Shown: in pieces, positions 8,321 to 17,918 of the stretch
How positions within the stretch are numbered: the stretch's first letter is position 1
Layout of the letters: each line of letters starts with the position of its first letter
NCBI GenBank assembly: GCA_964543235.1
Contig: CAZIXE010000005.1
Location: 1 to 64,000 of the forward strand
Length of the DNA: 64,000 nucleotides
Direction: 5' to 3'
DNA from: JANMMJ01 sp964543235
GTDB taxonomy: Bacteria > Pseudomonadota > Alphaproteobacteria > Rhizobiales > Aestuariivirgaceae
Notes under the pieces: model-generated
What the model saw: the letters and a program-made list of their open reading frames with translations, nothing else
What the model was told of the DNA's origin: nothing
Database searches by the model: none
Program-made: the position numbers and the translations under genes

Positions 8321-8335
8321 GTGAACATTTGTTAC
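8321..8335. promoter_or_regulatory. Imperfect palindrome, candidate SorC-family operator
   Basis: GTGAACATTTGTTAC pairs at 6 of 7 positions around a central T and sits just after the candidate -10, where a repressor would block transcription. The operon encodes a SorC/DeoR-type regulator (16893-17918), the natural candidate to bind it. This is inference from position and symmetry. Confidence 0.4.
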
Positions 8336-8424
8336 TCGGAAATTACAAAAGTTCTGACTGCCGGGGGTCAAATGGGAGGATCGGTGCGCATGGCGGGATG
8401 GCCCTTCGGTCATGAGGTGAGCCT

Positions 8425-9345
8425 GTGACGGAGGCAGCCGCCCTGACCCTTCCGCGTGACGATCGCGCCTGGCTCCCCCGCTGGCTGACCTCCGAACATC
8501 CCCTTCCCTGGATCTTCCCCGCTGCCGCCCTGATGGTGGTGCTCGGCGTCTATCCGCTGATCTCGGCGATCTGGACCACCCTCTACAAGCGCAATGCCGC
8601 GACCCGGCAGATGGTCTGGGACCCCGACTACAACTGGACCAAGGCACTTTTCGACGATCGCGTCTGGAACGCCCTGGCCAATACCCTGATCTACACGGGG
8701 ATCGCACTGGCCTTCCAGCTGGTGCTCGGCATGCTCATTGCCCTACTCCTCGACTCCGACCGCAAGGGCTATGCGCTGATGCGTGCCCTGATGTCGCTGC
8801 CGCTCGTGATCCCGCCAGCGGTGACCGCGATGATGTTCCTGCTGATGCTGAACGGTTCCTTCGGCGTCATTGCCCAGGGCATCATCTGGACCGGCGCCCT
8901 CCCGCCCAATTTCTCGATTCTCGGCAATGCCTCCACCGCCATGGCCGGGGTGCTCATGGCCGAAATCTGGCAGTGGACGCCCTTCATGGTACTGATCATG
9001 CTGGCGGGCCTGCGCTCGCTCCCCAAGGAGCCCTTCGAGGCCGCCGCCATCGACGGCGCCAGCCCGGTCCAGGCCTTCTTCAGGCTGACCCTGCCGATGA
9101 TGTCGAAGGTCATCGCCATTGCCGTGCTGATCCGCGGCATCGACCTGCTGCGCGCCTTCGACTACGTGAAGGTCATGACCGATTCCGGTCCCGGCACTGC
9201 CACCGAGACCATGACCTCCTACGCCGGCCGCATCTATTTCGGCAACGCCGACTTTCCCTATGCTTCAACCGTCGCCCTGCTGACGCTCGTGCTGGTGATC
9301 ATCGTCTCCACGCTGTTCATGAAGATCTTCAAGGTGCGACTCTGA
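8425..9345 (+). CDS. Sugar ABC transporter permease (MalF/UgpA type)
   Basis: A 306-residue inner-membrane permease with six likely transmembrane helices and the cytoplasmic EAA loop EAAAIDGASPVQAFFRLTLP (from about residue 207), which docks the ATPase. GTG start with GAGGTGA just upstream. It is the first gene of the rightward operon and overlaps the second permease by one base (TGATG). Together with the partner permease, binding protein and ATPase it forms a CUT1-type importer. Confidence 0.92.
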   Translation: MTEAAALTLPRDDRAWLPRWLTSEHPLPWIFPAAALMVVLGVYPLISAIWTTLYKRNAATRQMVWDPDYNWTKALFDDRVWNALANTLIYTGIALAFQLVLGMLIALLLDSDRKGYALMRALMSLPLVIPPAVTAMMFLLMLNGSFGVIAQGIIWTGALPPNFSILGNASTAMAGVLMAEIWQWTPFMVLIMLAGLRSLPKEPFEAAAIDGASPVQAFFRLTLPMMSKVIAIAVLIRGIDLLRAFDYVKVMTDSGPGTATETMTSYAGRIYFGNADFPYASTVALLTLVLVIIVSTLFMKIFKVRL

Positions 9346-10253
9346 TGGAACTGTCGCGGCCCTGGCAGATCCTGCGCGACGTCGCCGCCGTCGTGGTCAC
9401 CGCCATCTTCATGTTCCCGATCTTCTGGTGGGCGCTGACCTCGATCAAGCCGATTTCGGCCATCTTCAACAAGGACCATGTGGTCTGGTTCGACTTTACA
9501 CCCACGCTGATCAACTATGCGGTGACCCTGTTCGGCCGGTCCCGCTCGCAACTGGCGATCGACCAGGGACTGGGCATGGGTGTGGCCGGCGCCGAGGCCT
9601 ATGACTCGCGCCAGACCATCGTCGATTCGATTGTCATCTCGGTTGGCGCCACGCTGGTCACCATGCTGGTCGCCGTGCTGGCCGCCTATGCCCTCTCGCG
9701 CATGCAGTTCAAGGGTCGCACCGGTTTCCTCAACTGGGTGCTCGGCCAGCGCTTCATGCCGCCCATTGCCATCCTCATTCCCCTCGTCACCATCTTCAAG
9801 ACGGCGGGATTGCGCGACACCGACAGCTACTACATGGGCTATCTCGGGCTGACCCTGCTCTATGCCCTGATCAACCTGCCCATCGCCCTGCTGCTCATGA
9901 AGTCGTTCTTCGACGACGTGCCGAAGGATGTCGACGAGGCGGCGATGATCGACGGCGCCTCGCGCTGGCAGAGTTTCCGCAAAGTTGTGCTGCCGATGGT
10001 GCGTGGCGGCGTCGCGGCTTCTGCCGTGCTGGTCTTCATCTTCGCCTGGACCGAATTCCTGCTGTCGCTGTTCCTCACCACCGGCATCCGCACCGTGCCG
10101 GTCAAGATTCAGACCTTCGTCACCTCGACCGGCAATGAATGGGGCTTCATCGCGGCGCTTGGCACCGCCGCCGCCATCCCGAGCTTCATCTTCATTCTGC
10201 TGGTGCAGCGCCATCTGGTGCGCGGCCTCACCCTGGGATCCCTGAAGGAGTGA
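9345..10253 (+). CDS. Sugar ABC transporter permease (MalG/UgpE type)
   Basis: A 302-residue partner permease. The start is the ATG at 9345 overlapping the preceding stop; the longer open frame to 8973 is an out-of-frame artefact over the first permease. The EAA loop reads DEAAMIDGASRWQSFRKVVLP. An insert after the first helix (about residues 60-85: SRSQLAIDQGLGMGVAGAEA) is a periplasmic loop longer than usual in MalG relatives. The C-terminal LVRGLTLGSLKE is typical of the family. Confidence 0.92.
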   Translation: MELSRPWQILRDVAAVVVTAIFMFPIFWWALTSIKPISAIFNKDHVVWFDFTPTLINYAVTLFGRSRSQLAIDQGLGMGVAGAEAYDSRQTIVDSIVISVGATLVTMLVAVLAAYALSRMQFKGRTGFLNWVLGQRFMPPIAILIPLVTIFKTAGLRDTDSYYMGYLGLTLLYALINLPIALLLMKSFFDDVPKDVDEAAMIDGASRWQSFRKVVLPMVRGGVAASAVLVFIFAWTEFLLSLFLTTGIRTVPVKIQTFVTSTGNEWGFIAALGTAAAIPSFIFILLVQRHLVRGLTLGSLKE

Positions 10254-10299
10254 CGCCGTTGCACGAGACCTTTGAGCTCAAACCCATGGGAGGATTTCG

Positions 10300-11823
10300 A
10301 TGAGCTTTAGAGAGTACGACAAGAAGACCTATATTGTGGATACGGCCAAGGATTTTGCCGCGCGGCGGATTTCCAAGCGCAGCTTCCTGAAGAAGATGGG
10401 CCTCATGGGCATCGGCTTCTCGGCGTTCAACGCCGGCCTCCTCGGCAACACGCGCCCCTTCCGCGGCACCGGACTCGTAGGCGATGCCGCCTATGCCCAG
10501 GACGCCGAAATGAACAAGTGGCTCAAGGACGTGTCAGGTCCGTTCAAGGGCGTCAAGATTCGCTATACTTCCGAAGCGACCCCGCCGACCGTGGTACTCG
10601 ACAAGCTCAAGGGCGAATTCACCGAAGCAACCGGCATCGAAGTCGAAATCGAGATCGTGCCGCTCGAACAGGTGCTCGCCAAGGCGACGCAGGACGTGCA
10701 GGGCCAGCTCGGCTCCTACGACCTCTACTATCTCGACCAGTCATGGGTGGCGACCTTCTCGCAGGATACGGTCGACCCGGTCGCCTACTACAATGAAAAG
10801 CCGGACCTGGCCATGCCGGGCTTCGATTTCGACGACTTCTCCAAGCCGCTGGTGGACGGCCTCGCGCTTTATGAGGGCAAGTGGGCCGGCATTCCCTTCG
10901 ACATCCCGATCTTCGTGACCATGTACCGCAAGGACATTCTTGAAAAGCATGGCATTGCGCCGCCCAAGACGGTGGACGAATATACTGCGGCCGTGAAGAT
11001 GATCACCGAAGCCGAGAGGGCGAACGGCATGTTCGGCACCGGCCTCCAGGCCAAGTCCGGCCACTACTCTCTCAACTGCGACTGGACCCAGATGGTCTGG
11101 AACGAGGGTGGCTCGATCTTCACTGCAGACAAGAAATTCTCGGGCAACGACGAAGCCGGCGTACGCGGACTGCAGCTCTATCAGGAGTGGCTGAAGAACT
11201 CGCCGCCGGAATCGACGAACTCCACCTGGGACGGCCAGTGGCAAATGGCCGCTTCGGGTCAGATCGCGCTTGTCAATTCCTGGGACGAATTCTTCCCCGG
11301 CTTCGACGGCGCCGATTCCAAGGTGCAGGGTCTGTGGGAATGCATCCGCCCGATCCAGGGCAAGCACGGCCTGCGTGCCGTGTCGGATGCGGGCTTCGGC
11401 GAGATCCCGAACTGGGGTCACCAGGGCGGATCGATCCTCGGCCTTTCCAGGTACTCAAAGAACATCGATGCGGCCTGGCTCTTCATGCAATGGGCCTGTT
11501 CCAAGGACATCATGGTCCGCTGCACGCTGGGTGGCGGTTTTGCCCCGATGCGCCTGTCTTCCTTTGCCGACGAGCGCGTCAAGGCCAAGCAGGTCGTGGG
11601 ACCCGGTACCACGCGCCACCTGCCTGTCGTCAAGGAGGTCATCGACAACGATATGGCCTCCGAGCCCGACATGCCGCTGTGGGCCGGCTTCTCCAACAAT
11701 GAGATTCCGGTGAACCTCGGCAAGCTTCTGACCGGTCAGGACTTCGGCGGCGACGCCAAGAAGTGCATGGATACCATCGCCGCGGCGATCGACGCCGCCG
11801 TAGCCGACGCCGGACTGCTCTAA
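10300..11823 (+). CDS. ABC transporter substrate-binding protein, large, with Tat-like signal
   Basis: A 507-residue extracellular solute-binding protein (family 1 type), longer than the usual 400-450. The N-terminus is long and hydrophilic (about 26 residues) before ARRISKRSFLKKMGLMGIG and a hydrophobic stretch, then an AYAQ/D cleavage-like site near residue 67. SKRSFLKK resembles a twin-arginine signal with Lys in the first position, so Tat export is possible but not certain. ATG 10300 follows GGGAGGATTTCG. A strong terminator follows it, probably making this the most abundant product of the operon. The ligand is unknown. Confidence 0.9.
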   Translation: MSFREYDKKTYIVDTAKDFAARRISKRSFLKKMGLMGIGFSAFNAGLLGNTRPFRGTGLVGDAAYAQDAEMNKWLKDVSGPFKGVKIRYTSEATPPTVVLDKLKGEFTEATGIEVEIEIVPLEQVLAKATQDVQGQLGSYDLYYLDQSWVATFSQDTVDPVAYYNEKPDLAMPGFDFDDFSKPLVDGLALYEGKWAGIPFDIPIFVTMYRKDILEKHGIAPPKTVDEYTAAVKMITEAERANGMFGTGLQAKSGHYSLNCDWTQMVWNEGGSIFTADKKFSGNDEAGVRGLQLYQEWLKNSPPESTNSTWDGQWQMAASGQIALVNSWDEFFPGFDGADSKVQGLWECIRPIQGKHGLRAVSDAGFGEIPNWGHQGGSILGLSRYSKNIDAAWLFMQWACSKDIMVRCTLGGGFAPMRLSSFADERVKAKQVVGPGTTRHLPVVKEVIDNDMASEPDMPLWAGFSNNEIPVNLGKLLTGQDFGGDAKKCMDTIAAAIDAAVADAGLL

Positions 11824-11836
11824 CTCCCTGAAACTT

Positions 11837-11867
11837 GCGGAGGTGGGTCTGACCACCTCCGCTTTTT
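11837..11867 (+). terminator. Intra-operon intrinsic terminator after the binding-protein gene
   Basis: GCGGAGGTGG (11837-11846), a 6-nt loop and CCACCTCCGC (11853-11862) form a perfect 10-bp stem followed by five T. It starts 14 bp after the binding-protein stop and ends 23 bp before the kinase start, so it should give partial termination and more binding protein than downstream enzymes. Confidence 0.85.
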
Positions 11868-11889
11868 CCGCCTGGATTGCCCCCTGCCC

Positions 11890-13416
11890 ATGCGCGCTGA
11901 TCTCGTTATCGGTATCGACTCCTCCACAACGGCAACGAAAGCCATCGCCTGGGACGCGAAGGGGCGCGCCGTCGCCGAAGGTCGCGCCGCCGTTCCCCTC
12001 TGCAATCCGAAGCCCGGCTGGTTCGAACAGGAAACCGGCGACTGGACCGGCGCGCTGGCCAGGGCGCTGAAACAGCTGACCCGCAAGGTCGACTGCAACC
12101 GCATCACGGCCCTGGCGATTTCCAACCAGCGGGAGAGCTTCGCCCAATTCAATGCCAAGGCAGAACCGCTGCGTCCGGGCACCCTGTGGCTCGACGAGCG
12201 CGCCCATCGCGAGGCAAGGCTTCTCGCCGAGCGCATCGGCGCGGGTGAATTGCACCGCATCTCCGGCAAGCCGAGCGATGTGACGCCCTGCATCGCCCGC
12301 TGCCTGTGGTTCGCGCGCCACATGCCGGGCCTCTGGAAGAAGACCGCGAAGACCGCCGAAGTGCACGGTGTTCTCGTGCATTTTCTGACCGGCGGATGGA
12401 TGACCTCGCTCGCGTCGGCCGACCCCATGGGCTTGGTCGACATGGTTCGCCATGACTGGTCGGAGCCCCTGCTTTCAGCCGTCGGCTTGAACCGCGGCCA
12501 GCTCCCCGAACTGCGCCGCCCCGGCGAGGCCCTCGGCGAGGTCCGGCCCGCCGCTGCTGCAGCCACCGGCCTGAAGGCCGGAACGCCGGTCATTGCCGGC
12601 GGCGGCGATGGCCAGTGCGCCGGCACCGGCGCCAATGTCTTCGTCAGGGGCCGCGCCTATCTGAACCTCGGTACTGCCGCCGTCTCGGGGAGCTTCGGCA
12701 CGGCCTATGCCCATGATCCGGTTTTCCGCACCATGATGGCCGTGGCCGAGCGGGGATACATCTACGAGACCGCCATTCGCACCGGCACCTTTCTCGTCAA
12801 CTGGATGGTCGAGCGCATGTTCAATACCGACCCCGCCAGGAACCCGCAGATCTTCGCCGCGCTGGAGAAGGAAGCGGCCGCCGTTCCGGTCGGCGCCAAC
12901 GGCCTGCTGCTGGTGCCCTACTGGTCGGGCTGCATGACGCCCTACTGGGACACCGGCGCCCGCGGCGTCATCGCCGGCCTCTCCGGCAATCACCGCCGCG
13001 GCGACGTCTACCGCGCCATCATGGAGGGTGTTGCCCTCGAACAGGCGATGATGACCGACGGCGTCGCCGCAGCAACCGCGGCCATCGATCACTATGTGGT
13101 CATGGGCGGCGGCGCGAGGTCGGATCTCTGGTGTCAGATTGTCGCCGACGCCTCCGGGCGCACCGTAAAGCGGCTCGAAACCGTGGAGGTGTCGTCGCTG
13201 GGCGCCGCCATGGCCGCCGCCAAGGCCGCCGGATGGTTCCGCACCATTCCCGAGGCCGCGGCCGCCATGGCGGGAAAGCCTGCCAGGCGCTTCCGTCCCA
13301 ATCCGTCGGCCCACCGGCGCTATGCCGAACTGCTCGCCATCTATCGCGAGCTCTGGCCGGCGATCAGCGCCTGGAATGCCAGGCTCACCGAATTCAGTTT
13401 GCGAGCCCCCAAATGA
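11890..13416 (+). CDS. FGGY-family carbohydrate kinase (xylulokinase/glycerol-kinase-like)
   Basis: A 508-residue FGGY kinase. DLVIGIDSSTTATKAIAWDAKG is the N-terminal phosphate loop, NQRESFAQFN lies near residue 80, and MGGGARSDLWCQIVADASG is the C-terminal FGGY-type ATP motif. It resembles xylulose and glycerol kinases but cannot be assigned to one substrate. It sits between the binding protein and the glycerol-1-phosphate dehydrogenase homologue and overlaps the latter by 4 bp (ATGA). It is likely to phosphorylate the imported polyol or sugar. Confidence 0.88.
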   Translation: MRADLVIGIDSSTTATKAIAWDAKGRAVAEGRAAVPLCNPKPGWFEQETGDWTGALARALKQLTRKVDCNRITALAISNQRESFAQFNAKAEPLRPGTLWLDERAHREARLLAERIGAGELHRISGKPSDVTPCIARCLWFARHMPGLWKKTAKTAEVHGVLVHFLTGGWMTSLASADPMGLVDMVRHDWSEPLLSAVGLNRGQLPELRRPGEALGEVRPAAAAATGLKAGTPVIAGGGDGQCAGTGANVFVRGRAYLNLGTAAVSGSFGTAYAHDPVFRTMMAVAERGYIYETAIRTGTFLVNWMVERMFNTDPARNPQIFAALEKEAAAVPVGANGLLLVPYWSGCMTPYWDTGARGVIAGLSGNHRRGDVYRAIMEGVALEQAMMTDGVAAATAAIDHYVVMGGGARSDLWCQIVADASGRTVKRLETVEVSSLGAAMAAAKAAGWFRTIPEAAAAMAGKPARRFRPNPSAHRRYAELLAIYRELWPAISAWNARLTEFSLRAPK

Positions 13417-14732
13417 CCGACTGGAATGCCCTGATCAGCGATGTCGTTGCCGGCACCTGGCGCGATCCCGAAACGGGCGAAACCGCCAAGGTCCCCTTCG
13501 AGACCATCAGGCTGGAAGAATCGCTGGATGGCGGGGAAGCCGATGTGCTGGCCCCCCTCCGGCTCGGCAGGCGGCTCGCCGTCGTCTCCGATGTGAATAC
13601 TGTCGAGGCCATGGGCCGCCGCGTCGCCAGATCGCTCAAGGCACTGGGCACCGTCGACGAACTGGTCCTGCCGGGCAACACCCACTGCGACGAACCCACC
13701 ATTGCCATGGTCCAGGAACGCACCCGCCACGCCGACGCGCTGGTCGCGGTGGGCTCGGGCTCGCTGTCCGACGCCTGTAAATATGCGACCTTCAAGGACG
13801 GGCGGAAATATGCTTGCTTCGCCACTGCCGCTTCGATGAATGGCTATGCTGCCTCGACCGCCTCGGTGACCTTGCGCAACGGCTACAAGACCTCGCTGCC
13901 GGCCCATGCCCCGCGCGGCATCTTCATCGACCTCAAGGTCTCGGCCGAAGCGCCAACCTGGCTTTCGGCCGCGGGCCTGGGCGATTCCCTCTGCCGTCCC
14001 ACCGCCCAGATCGACTGGTGGGCTTCGCACCGGCTGTTTGGCACTTACTATTCAAGCGTTCCCTACACGCTGATGAAGGATGACGAAGGTCCCGCCTTCA
14101 AGGCTGCTGCCGGTCTCGCCAAGCATGATTTGGCCGCCAACGGCAATCTCCAGCGCCTCCTCACCCTCTGTGGCTTCGGCGTCTGTTTCACTGGCGTCTC
14201 GCACCACGGCTCGATGGGCGAACATCAGGTCTCGCACTGGATCGACATGTTTGCAGGGCCTGCCCATCCCGGCACCACCCACGGCCAGCAGGTGGGCGTC
14301 GCCTCGCTGGCCATCGCCAGGCTGCAGCACGAACTGCTGGCGCTCGACCTGCCGCCGCAGATCAGGCCGACCCATATCGTCGAGTCCGAGTTCGTTTCCC
14401 GATACGGCGAAGACATCGGCCGCATGTGCTATGCTGAGGCCAGAAAGAAATCCTTCGACGCCAGGGGGGCAGCGGAATTCAATGCGAAACTTGCCGATCT
14501 CTGGCCGCAGTTGCGCACCGAACTGCGCGCCTTCGCCATGCCGCCGGCGGAAATGGAAGCGATACTCAGGAGTGCCGGCGGGCCGACCACGGCGAGCGAC
14601 CTCGGCCTGCCGCGCAAGATCTGGCGCGACGCCATGAAATATGCCCGCGATGTGCGCAACCGCTGGTCATTTCTCGATCTTGCCGACGACGCCGGTCTCC
14701 TCGACGAATTCCTCAGCAGAGACCCACAATAG
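13413..14732 (+). CDS. sn-Glycerol-1-phosphate dehydrogenase homologue (AraM/EgsA family)
   Basis: A 439-residue member of the iron-containing alcohol dehydrogenase/glycerol dehydrogenase fold. The NAD-binding VGSGSLSDACKYA, metal-site GLGDSL, and HHGSMGEHQVSHWIDM and HPGTTHGQQVGV histidines are present. AraM-type enzymes reduce dihydroxyacetone phosphate to sn-glycerol 1-phosphate or run the reverse. The start overlaps the preceding kinase. Family assignment is strong, but the substrate in a catabolic ABC operon could be another phosphorylated polyol. It pairs with a GpsA-like enzyme of the opposite stereospecificity two genes on. Confidence 0.82.
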   Translation: MTDWNALISDVVAGTWRDPETGETAKVPFETIRLEESLDGGEADVLAPLRLGRRLAVVSDVNTVEAMGRRVARSLKALGTVDELVLPGNTHCDEPTIAMVQERTRHADALVAVGSGSLSDACKYATFKDGRKYACFATAASMNGYAASTASVTLRNGYKTSLPAHAPRGIFIDLKVSAEAPTWLSAAGLGDSLCRPTAQIDWWASHRLFGTYYSSVPYTLMKDDEGPAFKAAAGLAKHDLAANGNLQRLLTLCGFGVCFTGVSHHGSMGEHQVSHWIDMFAGPAHPGTTHGQQVGVASLAIARLQHELLALDLPPQIRPTHIVESEFVSRYGEDIGRMCYAEARKKSFDARGAAEFNAKLADLWPQLRTELRAFAMPPAEMEAILRSAGGPTTASDLGLPRKIWRDAMKYARDVRNRWSFLDLADDAGLLDEFLSRDPQ

Positions 14733-14746
14733 GACGAAAACGCCCC

Positions 14747-15795
<1,049 letters not shown>

Positions 15796-15799
<4 letters not shown>

Positions 15800-16854
15800 G
15801 CACGGTGACGATCCTCGGCGCCGGGGTGATGGGATCGGCCATGTGCCTTCCCGCCCGCGACCGCGGCCATGACGTGCGCCTGGTCGGCACCCATCTCGAC
15901 GTGGCGATCATCGACAGCGTGCGCGCCAACCGCCGCCATCCCCGCCTCAACATTGAACTCCCCATGGGCGTCATGGCGAGTCACCATCACGATGTCGCCG
16001 CGGCGCTGGGCGGCGATACCGATCTGGTCGTCCTGGGCGTGAGTTCTGCCGGCATCGGCTGGGCCATCGATCGCCTGTGCGAATCGTTGCAGGCGCCGGT
16101 CGATGTTGTCTTGATCACCAAGGGCATGCACGTGGCAGGCGACACGCTGGTGGCGCTTCCCGACCATGTCCAGGCCGAAGTAAGGCGGCGCGCCGGGCTC
16201 GACCTTCGTGTCGCCGCCATAGGCGGACCCTGCATTGCCGGCGAACTCGCTGCCCGCCGCCAGACCGGAACGGTCATCACCTCGCGCGACTTGGCATTCG
16301 CGCAGGCGCTGTGTGACATGTTCGAGACCGATTACTACCATCCACGGCTATCCGGCGATGTTGTCGGGGTCGAGGTATGCGCGGCCTTCAAGAACTTCTT
16401 TGCCATCGCTGTCGGCTGGGCCGCGGGTCAGCTCGAGACGCTTCCGCCGGCCGACAATCGCGCCTTTAATCACAACGCCGCTGCCATCCTGTTCGATCAG
16501 GCCCTGGCGGAAATGGGGGTGCTGGTGAAAGCGCTGGGTGGTAGCGCAGCCAGCGTCCCCGGCATGCCCGGTGCTGGCGATCTCTATGTCACCTGCCGGG
16601 CCGGCCGCAATTCAAGGCTCGGCAACAATTTGGGGCGCGGCATGACCTATCGCGAGGTCAAGGCCGGCCCCATGAAAGACGATACCATCGAAGGTGCCGA
16701 ACTCGGCATTGCCGCTGCCGGCACGCTCAACGCCATGATGGCCTCGGGCCGGCTGAACCGCCACGACCTGCCAGTAACCGTCGCACTTCTCGAAAGTCTG
16801 ACCCAGAATGTTGCCCTCACCATTCCGTGGCGGGGCCTGCATCGTCACGCGTGA
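15796..16854 (+). CDS. GpsA-like NAD(P)-dependent glycerol-3-phosphate dehydrogenase homologue
   Basis: A 352-residue protein with the Rossmann motif VTILGAGVMGSA at the N-terminus, the catalytic-lysine regions LITKGMHV and EVCAAFKNFFAIAVGW, and the substrate motif RNSRLGNNLGRGM of the G3P dehydrogenase family. The loop GGPCIAGELAAR replaces the usual GPSFAxE. Relatives occur in polyol loci such as erythritol clusters. It overlaps the ATPase gene by 4 bp. It probably oxidises a phosphorylated polyol; the housekeeping GpsA would be encoded elsewhere. The substrate is inferred. Confidence 0.8.
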
Positions 16855-16892
16855 CGAGCGCCCCTATGCCATGACCCGGAGCAAGTGACGCC

Positions 16893-17918
16893 ATGGCCGG
16901 GATCGGCGATCACAAGGATACCGAAGCTGCCGATGAGTCGATTGCTGCGGGCCTCGCCCGATCTTTCGTCATCGACCGCGACGAGCAGCTTGCCACCCGC
17001 GCCGCCTGGCTCTACTTCGTGGCTGGCTACACCCAGTCCGAGATCGGCCGCCGCCTGGGCATCAACCGCATCCGCGTCAATCGCCTGCTGGCCCAGGCAC
17101 GCAAGCTCGGGCTGGTGCAGATCCGCATCTCCGGCCGCCTGTCTACCTGCATCGAACTCGAAGAGCGGCTCAAGGACCGCTTCCACCTGGCCGAGACCAT
17201 TGTCGTCCCGAGCCCGCCGCTCCAGTCTATGGTGCCGCATGTCATTGCCACTGCCGCGGGCAATGCGCTGTCAGCAAAGCTCAAGGACGGCATGTCGGTA
17301 GGCGTCGGCTGGGGCCGCACCCTGCGGCTCTCACTGCAGTCGGTACCGCGGCGCTCGTTGCCTGGATTGTCGGTCGTTTCGCTACTCGGCGGCCTCACCC
17401 GAAGCTCCGCCATGAATCCGCATGAGACCGCCTCCCATCTTGCGGATCTGCTTGATGCGCAATGCTACCTGATTGCCGCCCCGGCCCTCACCGATTCGGA
17501 ATCGACGCGCAACGTGCTGATGGGTCAACCCAGCCTGCGGGAAGTCATCGAGCGCGGCGAGAGAGTCGATCTGGCCTTCCTGTCGGTCGGCGAGCTGGCC
17601 CAATCCAACACCATGATGCGCATCGGTCTCATCAATGCCAGGGATGTCGAAACGCTCACCGCTGCCGGCGCCGTTGGCGATATCTGCGTGCACTGGATCG
17701 ATGCCATGGGCCGCATCGTCGATCATCCGCTCAATTCCCGCGCCATGGCCGTGCCGCCGGAGAGGCTGAAATCCATTCCCTGCGTGATTCTCGCTTCCGG
17801 CGGAGCAAACAAGATTGCGCCGGTTCACGGCGCCTTGCAGGGCGGCATGGTGGACGTCCTGGTGACCGATGAGGACACGGCTGCCGGCGTCCTCACCATG
17901 GCCGAGAACCACGCGTGA
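16893..17918 (+). CDS. SorC/DeoR-type sugar-binding transcriptional regulator
   Basis: A 341-residue regulator. A helix-turn-helix lies near residues 45-80 (YTQSEIGRRLGINRIRVNRLL) and the rest is the SorC effector domain with the phosphosugar-binding VGVGWGRTL motif and the SVGEL and ASGGANKIAP regions. SorC proteins bind phosphorylated sugars and repress or activate their own catabolic operon. EryD of erythritol operons is of this family. It sits inside the operon it probably controls; the palindrome at 8321-8335 is a candidate operator. Confidence 0.88.
   Translation: MAGIGDHKDTEAADESIAAGLARSFVIDRDEQLATRAAWLYFVAGYTQSEIGRRLGINRIRVNRLLAQARKLGLVQIRISGRLSTCIELEERLKDRFHLAETIVVPSPPLQSMVPHVIATAAGNALSAKLKDGMSVGVGWGRTLRLSLQSVPRRSLPGLSVVSLLGGLTRSSAMNPHETASHLADLLDAQCYLIAAPALTDSESTRNVLMGQPSLREVIERGERVDLAFLSVGELAQSNTMMRIGLINARDVETLTAAGAVGDICVHWIDAMGRIVDHPLNSRAMAVPPERLKSIPCVILASGGANKIAPVHGALQGGMVDVLVTDEDTAAGVLTMAENHA

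Noticed and set aside
8973..9344. Extension of the second permease gene into the first
   Set aside because: It reads in another frame of the first permease and has no permease features; the TGATG junction at 9343-9347 explains both genes.
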